A stretch of 7,552 bases of DNA from an uncultured beta proteobacterium (GCA_903914985.1 CAIWRE010000055.1:1-7552), one strand, 5' to 3'. Shown: positions 1 to 5,922, numbered from the stretch's first letter. A program made the numbers and translations. Notes: generated by a model from the letters alone, not told the origin.

Positions 1-915
1 CGCACGGGTGATCAGAAGGTAGGTGTTGGCGTCAAAGTAGTCAGCAAATTTGTCGCCCTGGTAGCGCAGGTAGCTTTCGATCTGAAACTCTACGTCCTGC
101 GTTGAATACTTGTAGGTCGCCACACCCGCGTCGAGCGGCGAAGGGCCGCCCCGAGCCGCGAGGTCCCCCCCGGGGAGCGTGGGGGCGTCTTTTTGCTGCC
201 GTCCAAACTTCTCGTTCATCACATCATCACTGAGGTAGGTGATGTGGCCAATCATGCGGGCGATGCGCAGACCACGCTTGGGCACCACGCTGTGCTGGTA
301 GAAGTTGCCGCCATGAAAATCGGGGTCAGTGACGATGGCGCGGCGTGCCACCTCATTGAACGCAATGTTTTCCGCTGTCAGGTTGGGCGCACTGGCGATG
401 ACTACCGCATGGCGCACGCGGCTGGGGTATTGCAAGGCCCAGCCGAGCGCCTGCATGCCGCCCAAGCTGCCTCCCATCACGGCGGCCAGCGTTTGTATGC
501 CTAATCGGTCTAACAACAGGGCCTGGGCGTTGACCCAATCTTCTACCGTGACTACCGGGAAGTCCGCACCATAGACCTGGCCGTCATCACGGTCGGGGTT
601 GGAATGCATGGGGCCGGTGGAGCCGAAACACGAGCCCAGGTTATTTACCCCGATGACAAAAAAGCGATCTGTGTCGAGCGGCTTGCCGGGGCCTATCATG
701 CTGTTCCACCAGCCTTCCGACTTGGCTTCTCCGGGGTACGCGCCTGCCACGTGGTGGGATGCATTCAGCGCATGGCACACCAGGACCGCGTTGGAGCGGT
801 CGGCGTTGAGCCGGCCGTAGGTCTCGTAACTCAGGTCGTAGGCACGAATGGACGCACCGCTGGTCAGCGCCAGCGGCTCGGCAAAGTGCATGGTTTGAGG
901 TACGGCGATCAGCAT
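1..915 (-). CDS. metX: Homoserine O-acyltransferase MetX (probably succinyltransferase), 3' end outside window
   Basis: MetX acylates the hydroxyl of L-homoserine, the first committed step of methionine synthesis, in the cytoplasm. The 305 visible codons are open to the window edge. The alpha/beta-hydrolase nucleophile elbow GGSLGGMQ places the catalytic Ser at residue 150; other family blocks are CHALNASHH (47-55), NNLGSCFGSTGP (91-102) and YLRYQGDKFADYFDANTYLL (282-301). The catalytic Asp and His would lie beyond the edge. Start ATG at 915 gives MLIAVPQTMHF, which matches the usual N-terminus; ATG 891 is a poorer alternative. No Shine-Dalgarno is visible before either start, and the terminator of the preceding gene ends against ATG 915. 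Residues about 243-262 look like an insertion relative to Burkholderia MetX as I remember it. Betaproteobacterial MetX proteins are generally annotated as succinyl rather than acetyl transferases; the sequence alone does not settle the acyl donor. Confidence 0.95.
   Translation of the reverse strand, partial: MLIAVPQTMHFAEPLALTSGASIRAYDLSYETYGRLNADRSNAVLVCHALNASHHVAGAYPGEAKSEGWWNSMIGPGKPLDTDRFFVIGVNNLGSCFGSTGPMHSNPDRDDGQVYGADFPVVTVEDWVNAQALLLDRLGIQTLAAVMGGSLGGMQALGWALQYPSRVRHAVVIASAPNLTAENIAFNEVARRAIVTDPDFHGGNFYQHSVVPKRGLRIARMIGHITYLSDDVMNEKFGRQQKDAPTLPGGDLAARGGPSPLDAGVATYKYSTQDVEFQIESYLRYQGDKFADYFDANTYLLITRA
124..188 (-). repeat. GC-rich palindromic element translated in frame within metX
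   Basis: On the minus strand this stretch runs from a C-rich block (CCCCCACGCTCCCC) through GGGGGGGACCTCGCGGC to GGGGCGGCCCTTCGCCGC. It contains a GCGGC-CCTTC-GCCGC hairpin and a CCCCGGGG palindrome. It encodes roughly residues 243-264 of MetX, a Pro/Gly/Ala-rich stretch between the conserved EKFGR and STQDVEF blocks where Burkholderia MetX, from memory, is about 18 residues shorter. The motif order resembles short GC-rich palindromic repeats that I recall as frequent between genes in Comamonadaceae. The insertion is inference from remembered homologues; exact borders are uncertain and no target duplication is obvious. Confidence 0.5.
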
Positions 916-949
916 AAAAAACCCGGCAACGCCAAACGCGGGGCCGGGT
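916..949 (-). terminator. Intrinsic terminator of the GDT1-family gene, abutting metX
   Basis: Read on the minus strand, ACCCGGC (949-943) pairs perfectly with GCCGGGT (927-921) across a 15-nt loop and is followed by six T residues (921-916). The hairpin begins 6 nt after the exporter's TAA stop, and the T-tract is directly followed by the metX ATG at 915. It is therefore both the terminator of the upstream gene and the immediate 5' context of metX. Some readthrough, or a metX promoter inside the exporter gene, is needed for metX expression. Confidence 0.75.
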
Positions 950-955
950 CCAACT

Positions 956-1516
956 TTAACCCGTTACCAGCGCCGCAATTCCCAGCGCGGCAAACACCAG
1001 CGCGGACACGGTGTGCACCACGCGCATCGGAACGAGACGCGTCATCCGTTCGCCCAGCCACACCACTGGCGCGTCGGCAATCATCATGCCCAGGGTCGTA
1101 CCCGCCACAACGCCGAAAAAGGTTTGGTACTTGGCAGTCAACATCACGGTGACAAATTGCGTTTTGTCGCCCATCTCTGCCAAAAAGAAGGCCACCACGG
1201 TGGTTCCAAATACGCCCCAGCGCGGGGCGGATTCAGTTTCATCGTCGTCAATCGAATCGGGAATCAGCATCCACACCGCCATGCCGATGAAGGATGCGCC
1301 AAGAAACCAGCGCAAATACAAGGGTCCAACAAACTCTGTGACCCAGACGCCGACCGCACCGGCTAAACCATGATTTGCCAGCGTCGCCACCAAAATACCC
1401 AGAACGATGGGCCAGGGTTTGCGAAAACGCAGCGCTAAAACGAGCGCTAATAGTTGGGTTTTATCGCCCATTTCGGCCAATGCAACGATGCCAGCGGAGA
1501 TCAAAAATGCTTCCAT
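956..1516 (-). CDS. mneA: GDT1/TMEM165 (UPF0016) family transporter, probable Mn(2+) exporter
   Basis: This 186-residue inner-membrane protein is built of two homologous halves, each with a hydrophobic helix carrying the family signature: AEMGDKTQ at 14-21 and again at 113-120. The acidic E-x-G-D motifs form the cation-binding site in this family. About six membrane helices can be placed, with an acidic linker near 87-96 (DSIDDDETES) between the halves. The length is normal for bacterial two-domain members such as Vibrio cholerae MneA, which exports manganese; eukaryotic relatives move Mn and Ca into the Golgi. Substrate here is inferred from family. ATG 1516 is the natural start, giving MEAFLISAGIVALAEMGDKTQ's N-terminal helix intact; the SD is weak. 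The gene has its own promoter (1592-1620) and a terminator just after the stop. No yybP-ykoY Mn riboswitch is recognisable in its roughly 70-nt leader. Confidence 0.9.
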   Translation of the reverse strand: MEAFLISAGIVALAEMGDKTQLLALVLALRFRKPWPIVLGILVATLANHGLAGAVGVWVTEFVGPLYLRWFLGASFIGMAVWMLIPDSIDDDETESAPRWGVFGTTVVAFFLAEMGDKTQFVTVMLTAKYQTFFGVVAGTTLGMMIADAPVVWLGERMTRLVPMRVVHTVSALVFAALGIAALVTG

Positions 1517-1571
1517 GACCCGATGTTACCCGCCGGTATCTGCGCACCAACGGTGTGTTTGGACACTAAGA

Positions 1572-1590
1572 ATTGGCATTTATCCGCAAT
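1572..1590. promoter_or_regulatory. Candidate operator dyad at the mneA transcription start
   Basis: The plus strand reads ATTG, 11 unmatched bases, then CAAT, a 4-bp dyad lying just downstream of the predicted mneA -10 box and overlapping the expected transcription start near 1585. A longer, looser pair GAATT (1570-1574) and AATTC (1591-1595) brackets it. The position would suit a repressor. No regulator family can be assigned, and short dyads arise by chance in AT-rich promoter DNA. Confidence 0.25.
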
Positions 1591-1591
1591 A

Positions 1592-1620
1592 ATTCTATTT
1601 TCATCGCCTCATTTTGTAAA
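1592..1620 (-). promoter_or_regulatory. Sigma-70 type promoter of the GDT1-family gene
   Basis: On the minus strand TTTACA (1620-1615), a 17-bp spacer and TAGAAT (1597-1592) match the TTGACA-N17-TATAAT consensus with one mismatch in each box. Transcription would start near 1585, leaving a leader of about 70 nt before ATG 1516. The surrounding DNA is AT-rich against a GC-rich background, as expected of a promoter. Confidence 0.6.
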
Positions 1621-1628
1621 AAATATGC

Positions 1629-1656
1629 TTGCAAGGTGGGATTAAGCGCATAATGG
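1629..1656 (+). promoter_or_regulatory. Possible promoter of the RNA-binding protein gene
   Basis: TTGCAA (1629-1634) is followed by an ATAAT-containing block (1650-1654, within GCATAATGG). The spacing between them is 14-16 bp depending on the hexamer chosen, shorter than ideal, so the -35 assignment is weak. If used, the promoter lies nearly back to back with the leftward promoter, with only about 8 bp between the two -35 boxes, and gives a leader of about 130 nt. Confidence 0.35.
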
Positions 1657-1791
1657 TCGCGCTTTGCCGCTTTAACGGCATCGCAGGTTTGCGGTGTATG
1701 GTCAGTTTCGCGTCTGCTCTAAGTCTTTATTGGTTTGTTGATTGCGGTTTTGGACTCCATCGCGTTTTGAGTTATTTTGAGGAGTCCTTTC
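1657..1791 (+). promoter_or_regulatory. Structured 5' leader of the RNA-binding protein gene
   Basis: This non-coding stretch is long for a single small gene and can form several hairpins. TGCCG (1665-1669) pairs with CGGCA (1676-1680), extended by GCG (1659-1661) with CGC (1682-1684). The same CGC can instead pair with GCG at 1691-1693 in CGCA-GGTT-TGCG, so two folds compete. Nearer the gene, a 7-bp stem (1752-1758 with 1781-1787) covers the Shine-Dalgarno. Long, switchable leaders are known for cold-shock mRNAs; temperature control here is inference from the fold and the RRM-Gly protein family. Confidence 0.45.
1752..1787 (+). promoter_or_regulatory. Hairpin sequestering the Shine-Dalgarno of the RRM gene
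   Basis: GGACTCC (1752-1758) is the exact reverse complement of GGAGTCC (1781-1787), separated by a 22-nt, U-rich loop. The right arm contains most of the GAGGAG ribosome-binding site (1779-1784), placed 7 nt before ATG 1792. In the folded mRNA the SD would be paired. This also decides the start: GAGGAG serves ATG 1792, not the upstream in-frame TTG at 1777, which overlaps the SD. Confidence 0.55.
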
Positions 1792-2253
1792 ATGGGCAAC
1801 AAACTTTACGTAGGCAACCTGCCTTATTCCTTCCGTGACGAAGATCTGCAACAAGCTTTTGCAGCACACGGCTCCGTCTCCAGCGCAAAAGTCATGATGG
1901 AACGTGACACTGGCCGCTCCAAAGGCTTCGGCTTTGTGGAAATGGGCAGCGACGCTGAGGCACAAGCTGCTATCAACGGCATGAACGGCCAACAATTTGG
2001 TGGCCGCGGTCTCGTGGTGAACGAAGCCCGTCCCATGGAGCCACGTCCTCCCCGTACCGGCGGCGGAGTTGGCGGCGGCGGCGGTGGTGGCGGCTACGGT
2101 GGCGGCGCTGGTGGCGGCCGTTCCGGTGGCGGCGGCTACGGCGGTGGTGCTGGCGGCGGTGGCGGCTACGGCGGCGGCGCTGGTGGTGGCCGTTCCGGCG
2201 GCGGCGGCGGCGGTGGATACGGCGGTGGCCGTTCCGGCGGCGGCGGCTACTAA
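1792..2253 (+). CDS. Glycine-rich RNA-binding protein with one RRM
   Basis: The 153-residue protein has an N-terminal RNA recognition motif (about 4-81) and a Gly-rich tail (90-153). RNP2 is LYVGNL (5-10) and RNP1 is KGFGFVEM (44-51), so the aromatic RNA-stacking positions Tyr6, Phe46 and Phe48 are all present. The tail is made of irregular GGGAGGGRSGGGGY-like units with Tyr at about 102, 116, 126, 143 and 153 and RS dipeptides at 110, 134 and 148. The architecture matches the cyanobacterial Rbp and plant GRP type and is common as a small orphan protein in Burkholderiales; such proteins bind single-stranded RNA and are often cold-induced, acting perhaps as RNA chaperones. Target RNAs cannot be told from sequence. 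ATG 1792 has a strong SD (GAGGAG, 7-nt spacing). It is a single-gene unit with its own leader and terminator, convergent with lptC. Confidence 0.93.
   Translation: MGNKLYVGNLPYSFRDEDLQQAFAAHGSVSSAKVMMERDTGRSKGFGFVEMGSDAEAQAAINGMNGQQFGGRGLVVNEARPMEPRPPRTGGGVGGGGGGGGYGGGAGGGRSGGGGYGGGAGGGGGYGGGAGGGRSGGGGGGGYGGGRSGGGGY
2059..2250 (+). repeat. Low-complexity Gly-codon repeat encoding the RRM protein tail
   Basis: The DNA consists almost entirely of GGN codons, mostly GGC and GGT, broken by TAC/ATAC-type Tyr, GCT Ala and CGT-TCC (Arg-Ser) codons. The longest clear unit is about 42 nt, from one Tyr codon at 2095 to the next at 2137, repeated imperfectly with insertions and losses of Gly codons. 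Tracts of this kind are prone to slippage and unequal recombination, so the length is likely to vary between strains while staying in frame. Confidence 0.8.
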
Positions 2254-2295
2254 GCCAAGCTTCGATGACGTTGGCCTTGTGCCAGCGTAACAATC

Positions 2296-2319
2296 AGGGT
2301 CCTTCGGGACCCTTTTTTT
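2296..2319 (+). terminator. Strong intrinsic terminator of the RRM gene
   Basis: AGGGTCC (2296-2302), loop TTCG (2303-2306), GGACCCT (2307-2313) and a run of seven T residues (2313-2319). The C(UUCG)G tetraloop is exceptionally stable. It lies 43 nt after the RRM stop codon and ends 4 nt from the lptC stop on the other strand. The minus strand lacks a T-tract after the hairpin, so it is not a convincing terminator for lptC. Confidence 0.92.
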
Positions 2320-2323
2320 ACGC

Positions 2324-2941
2324 CTACTTTTGTGGGCCCGGAACGAAGGTCGCGTGCACCCGGCCGCTGAGGGTCAGCACCTGCGCCACATTGTCAAAGT
2401 GCAATGCGTCGGCGGTGAACTGATTGGCACCATGACGCATCGCCACCGGCAGGTGAGATTTGACCGTTTCCTCTTTCACGAAGAAGTCCAGAAACTCTCC
2501 CTTGAACTCGAGTTCCGGATTATTGAGGCGACCGGCAGAGCTTTGCGCTTCCCGCACGATATGGGCTTGCCCTATCAGCTGAACCTCGCTGGCCGCTTCA
2601 TTGGTTAACCCGCGTTTGGCAGAAGCCTGAATCAGTCGGCCTTTGTCATCCACCGAGTGCAGCGAAATACCATCCATTTCAATCCAGCGGGTATCGGCGT
2701 AATGGCGTGCAGCCGCTCCGCTCACTTCTGCATGCAGTCTGCCTTTGGCGTCAAAATTTTTCATGGAAAACTTCTCCATGAAGTAATCCGGCGTATGCGT
2801 CGCAGTCACCGCGGGCGCGTCCGCAGGTGGCGGTGGTGTGGTGCGCACCAGCCAGTAGCTGCCCAGTGCCAGTGCCAGCATGAGTGCCATCGGCAAAAAC
2901 AACAGAAAGCGCTCCCATAGCGCGGCAAGCAGCGCCCTCAC
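2324..2941 (-). CDS. lptC: LPS export protein LptC
   Basis: LptC is the bitopic inner-membrane component that takes LPS from the LptB2FG transporter and passes it to periplasmic LptA. The 205-residue length is typical. One membrane anchor spans about residues 11-32 and is followed by a Pro-rich linker and a periplasmic beta-jellyroll domain containing family-typical blocks such as PDYFMEKFSMKNFDAKGR (51-68) and ASAKRGL. The start is GTG at 2941, overlapping the kdsC stop by 4 nt (GTGA), which indicates translational coupling; no clear SD is seen. It closes the kdsD-kdsC-lptC set. The often adjacent lptA and lptB are not downstream: the convergent RRM gene is. No terminator of its own is evident. 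Confidence 0.93.
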   Translation of the reverse strand: MRALLAALWERFLLFLPMALMLALALGSYWLVRTTPPPPADAPAVTATHTPDYFMEKFSMKNFDAKGRLHAEVSGAAARHYADTRWIEMDGISLHSVDDKGRLIQASAKRGLTNEAASEVQLIGQAHIVREAQSSAGRLNNPELEFKGEFLDFFVKEETVKSHLPVAMRHGANQFTADALHFDNVAQVLTLSGRVHATFVPGPQK

Positions 2942-3483
2942 CGTGTGTACGAGGCGAGCAATGCCTGGTAGTGGCCGCTACCGCTCAGCAGCAAATCGCA
3001 CAGGTCGCGTACTGCGCCATGGCCACCCGCGCGCGGTGTCACAAAATGGGCGCGTGCCAGCACCTCGGCATGGGCATTGGCCGGTGCGCAGGCCAGGGCG
3101 GCGTGCTGCATCATGGGCAGATCGGGCCAGTCGTCCCCCATGGCGGCACTTTGAGTCCAGTCCAGCGCCAGATCCGCCAGCGTTTGTTCAGCAGCAGGGC
3201 GTTTGTCCTCGGTACCGAAATGCGCATGGGAGATACCCAGTGCCTGCAGCCGCTTGCGCAATGGCGCGGAGTCCCGCCCCGTAATCACCACGGGTGTGAT
3301 GCCGGCCTTTTGCAGCATCTTGAGGCCGTGGCCATCCAGAGTGTTGAAACGCTTGAGCGTCTCACCGGCCTCAGAATAGAACAAGCCGCCGTCTGTCAAT
3401 ACGCCATCCACGTCCAGAAACACCACCTTGACCCGCTGCGCGCGTAGCAAGAGATCCGGGGTGTAGAGCGGGTGCTTGCTCAT
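2938..3483 (-). CDS. kdsC: 3-deoxy-D-manno-octulosonate 8-phosphate phosphatase KdsC
   Basis: KdsC hydrolyses Kdo-8-phosphate to Kdo and phosphate, the third step of Kdo synthesis for the LPS inner core, in the cytoplasm. It is a capless HAD phosphatase, normally a tetramer, and its 181 residues are the usual size. HAD motif I is DVDGVLTDG with Asp24 (nucleophile) and Asp26 (acid/base); motif II is TGR (68-70); Lys94 fits motif III; motif IV is GDDWPDLPMM (116-125) with Asp117 and Asp118 for Mg binding. The C-terminal GGHGAVRDLCDLLL block is characteristic of KdsC. ATG 3483 shares one base with the kdsD stop (TGATG), and AAGG about 9 nt upstream can act as SD. It directly follows kdsD and overlaps lptC, a standard LPS cluster. 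Confidence 0.96.
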   Translation of the reverse strand: MSKHPLYTPDLLLRAQRVKVVFLDVDGVLTDGGLFYSEAGETLKRFNTLDGHGLKMLQKAGITPVVITGRDSAPLRKRLQALGISHAHFGTEDKRPAAEQTLADLALDWTQSAAMGDDWPDLPMMQHAALACAPANAHAEVLARAHFVTPRAGGHGAVRDLCDLLLSGSGHYQALLASYTR

Positions 3484-4484
3484 CAGATCACCTTGGCTCG
3501 CATCAAGTCATTGGTGTTGACGGCGCCGCAGAGTTTTCCTTGGTCATCAATTACCAGCACGCTGGTAATTTTGCGCCGCTCCATCAAATCTACGGCGTCT
3601 ACCGCCAGCGCATCGGCCGCAATGGTGGCCGGGTTGGCGTGCATCACATCGTGGGCAGTCATGGCCCGCAAATCGACACCGCGCTCCACCCAGCGGCGCA
3701 AATCCCCGTCGGTAAAGATGCCGATCACGGCGCCTTGGGCATCCACCACGGCGGTGGCGCCCAAGCCCTTGGCGCTCATTTCACGCATCAGGTCGCTGAA
3801 ACTGTCTGAGGGTGCCACGCGCGGCACGGCGTCGCCGCTGCGCATCACATCACTCACATGGGTCAGCAGTTTGCGCCCCAGGGCCCCGCCGGGGTGGGAG
3901 CGTGCAAAGTCCTCGGCCTTGAAGCCGCGTGCGTCCAGCAATGCAACGGCCAACGCGTCGCCCATCGCCAGTTGGGCGGTGGTGCTGGCGGTAGGCGCCA
4001 AATTCAAGGGGCAGGCTTCTTTGTCTACGGCAGTGTTGAGCCACAGCGTGGCGTGCTGCGCCATGCTGGACATGGGGTTGCCTGTCATGGCCACCAGCGG
4101 CACACCCAGGCGCTTGAGCACGGGCAGGATGGCGCTGATTTCTTGCGCTTCGCCGCTGTAGGAAATCATCAGTACCAAGTCCTGCGCGGTGACCATGCCC
4201 AGGTCGCCATGGCTGGCTTCAGCCGGGTGTACAAACATGGCAGGGGTTCCGGTCGAGGCCAGGGTGGCAGCGATTTTGCGGCCCACGTGGCCGCTTTTGC
4301 CCATGCCCATTACTACCACGCGACCCGGAATGCCCAGTACCAGCGACACGGTCTGCGCAAAAGCGTCGTTCAAGCGGTCTTTGAGCCCTAGCACCGCTGC
4401 GGCTTCAATATCGAAGGTGGCATGGGCCAGTGCCACAGCGCGCGCGGCGGCAGAGGGCGACAAGGCAGTGGGTGCAGCAGTCAT
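3483..4484 (-). CDS. kdsD: Arabinose-5-phosphate isomerase KdsD (KpsF/GutQ family)
   Basis: KdsD interconverts D-ribulose 5-phosphate and D-arabinose 5-phosphate, the first step of Kdo synthesis. The 333 residues hold an N-terminal SIS sugar-isomerase domain (about 40-185) and two C-terminal CBS domains (about 210-268 and 277-333), the full KpsF/GutQ architecture. GMGKSGHVG (60-68) with Lys63, the SYSGEAQE segment (109-116), Glu156 and His197 in SHPGG correspond to the catalytic residues of E. coli KdsD (Lys59, a Glu near 111, Glu152, His193). ATG 4484 begins 28 nt after the mnmE stop. No SD is visible; a TATAAA lies 9-14 nt upstream, so a very short leader is possible. The enzyme supplies the substrate of KdsA (not in the window), and KdsC acts after that. 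Confidence 0.95.
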   Translation of the reverse strand: MTAAPTALSPSAAARAVALAHATFDIEAAAVLGLKDRLNDAFAQTVSLVLGIPGRVVVMGMGKSGHVGRKIAATLASTGTPAMFVHPAEASHGDLGMVTAQDLVLMISYSGEAQEISAILPVLKRLGVPLVAMTGNPMSSMAQHATLWLNTAVDKEACPLNLAPTASTTAQLAMGDALAVALLDARGFKAEDFARSHPGGALGRKLLTHVSDVMRSGDAVPRVAPSDSFSDLMREMSAKGLGATAVVDAQGAVIGIFTDGDLRRWVERGVDLRAMTAHDVMHANPATIAADALAVDAVDLMERRKITSVLVIDDQGKLCGAVNTNDLMRAKVI

Positions 4485-4512
4485 CGGGGCATTTTATAGA
4501 CCGCCTGGCAAG

Positions 4513-5922
4513 CTATTTGCCGATGCAAAAACTGGAAAAAATCACGCCCAGCAAATCGTCAGAACTAAAGGCGCCGGTGATTTCGTTGAGCGCGTTTTGT
4601 GCCAGGCGCAGCTCTTCTGCCAACAAGTCCAGCGCTTGGGCGTTTTGAGCCAGATGGTTGGCGGCCTGTACCAAATGCACATCCACCCGGCGCAAGGCCT
4701 GCACATGGCGCTCTCGCGCCATGAACATGCCGCCTGCAGGCGCTTGCCAACCTGCCGCTTGCAGCAGCGCGGTGCGAAGTGCATCCAAGCCCACCCCGGT
4801 TTTGGCCGACAAACGAATGCCGCTTGTTGAGGACGCACCCTCACCCACCGCGTCCGCTTTGTTCCAGATGTCAATCACCGGTACCTGGCGCCCCAGTTTT
4901 TCAGCCAGCGCGGCGGCGATCAGCGCGTCGTCGGCAGCGTAATCGGCTTGATCTGAGCGTGTCAGGTCATGCAAGAACAGCACGGCGTCCGCCGCTTCAA
5001 TCGCATCCCAGGCGCGGGCGATGCCGATTTTCTCCACAGCGTCCTGCCCTTCGCGCAGCCCGGCGGTGTCCACCACATGCACGGGCACGCCCTGGATTTG
5101 GATGGTCTGTTCCACCTTGTCGCGCGTGGTGCCAGCAATCGGCGTGACGATAGCCAGTTCTGCCCCGGCCAACGCATTGAGCAATGAGGACTTGCCAGCA
5201 TTGGGCTGGCCTGCGATTACGACCTGAATGCCCTCCCGCAGCAAAGCGCCTTGCGTAGCCTGTTGTTGCAGCGTGTGCAGAGCGGACTGCAGGCGCTCGA
5301 GCTGCCCTTGGGCGTCCGCACGCTGCAGGAAGTCGATCTCCTCTTCAGGAAAGTCCAGCGTGGCTTCTACGAGCATGCGCAGGCGCACCAGCGCATCGCG
5401 CAGACCATGGACTTGCTTGGAAAACGCTCCCGACAGCGAGGCGGTGGCGCTGCGTGCGGCGGCCTCCGTGCTGGCATCGATCAGGTCGGCAATAGCCTCT
5501 GCCTGGGCCAGGTCGATCTTGTCATTCAAGAAGGCCCGCTCGCTGAACTCGCCGGGCTGTGCCAGGCGCAGACCCGCAAGCAATGGCTGTGCGTCTGCCG
5601 AATGCAGCTCGTTTGCCAATGCCATGCAGCGCGCTACCAGCAGCTGCAGTACCACGGGGCCCCCATGGGCTTGCAACTCCAACACGTCTTCGCCGGTAAA
5701 GGAGTGGGGCGCCGGGAAATACAGTGCCAGGCCTTGGTCGATGGGCGCGCCTGCCGCATCAGGGAAGGGCAGGTAGGTGGCCTCACGCGGCGTGAGATCA
5801 CGTCCCAGCCATGCATGTGCAAAAGACCTCAGGTTCTTTCCACTGAGGCGCACGATGCCCACCGCACCCCGGCCGGGGGCTGTGGCGATGGCGATGATGG
5901 GATCGTGGTGGCGGCTGAGCAT
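4513..5922 (-). CDS. mnmE: tRNA modification GTPase MnmE
   Basis: MnmE, with MnmG, installs the 5-carboxymethylaminomethyl (or aminomethyl) group on wobble uridine 34 of several tRNAs, using a tetrahydrofolate one-carbon unit and GTP hydrolysis. The 469 residues have the standard three parts: N-terminal folate-binding domain (about 1-120), a helical domain, and a Ras-like G domain inserted in it (about 228-390). G1 is GQPNAGKS (238-245), G2 GTTRD (264-268), G3 DTAGLRE (285-291), G4 NKAD (354-357). Glu297 aligns with E. coli Glu282, the general base region. The C-terminal FCIGK provides Cys466, the conserved CxGK cysteine. ATG 5922 gives the usual start before DPIIAIATAPGRGAVGIVRLSG. It lies 28 nt after yidC, its common neighbour. 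Confidence 0.97.
   Translation of the reverse strand: MLSRHHDPIIAIATAPGRGAVGIVRLSGKNLRSFAHAWLGRDLTPREATYLPFPDAAGAPIDQGLALYFPAPHSFTGEDVLELQAHGGPVVLQLLVARCMALANELHSADAQPLLAGLRLAQPGEFSERAFLNDKIDLAQAEAIADLIDASTEAAARSATASLSGAFSKQVHGLRDALVRLRMLVEATLDFPEEEIDFLQRADAQGQLERLQSALHTLQQQATQGALLREGIQVVIAGQPNAGKSSLLNALAGAELAIVTPIAGTTRDKVEQTIQIQGVPVHVVDTAGLREGQDAVEKIGIARAWDAIEAADAVLFLHDLTRSDQADYAADDALIAAALAEKLGRQVPVIDIWNKADAVGEGASSTSGIRLSAKTGVGLDALRTALLQAAGWQAPAGGMFMARERHVQALRRVDVHLVQAANHLAQNAQALDLLAEELRLAQNALNEITGAFSSDDLLGVIFSSFCIGK

Noticed and set aside
604..1152. A 182-codon plus-strand open frame opposite metX and the exporter gene
   Set aside because: It crosses the opposite-strand terminator and two genes with clear family motifs; it has no motif or SD of its own.
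1517..1591. A yybP-ykoY manganese riboswitch in front of the GDT1-family gene
   Set aside because: The leader is only about 70 nt and I could not find the GGGGAGUA-type conserved block or the paired stems of that class; only a small CACC-GTT-GGTG hairpin is present.
1653..1838. A leader ORF (about 61 codons from ATG 1653) running through the RRM gene leader and overlapping its start in another frame
   Set aside because: No SD, no family resemblance, and most of it lies over the structured leader and the start of a clearly real gene; probably chance.
2296..2319. The RRM terminator acting in both directions to end lptC
   Set aside because: On the minus strand the hairpin is followed by GATTGTTACG, without a U-tract, so bidirectional termination is not supported.
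4507..4521. GGCAA-GCTAT-TTGCC hairpin over the mnmE stop codon
   Set aside because: Only a 5-bp stem with no T-tract on the minus strand, so it is not a credible terminator between mnmE and kdsD.
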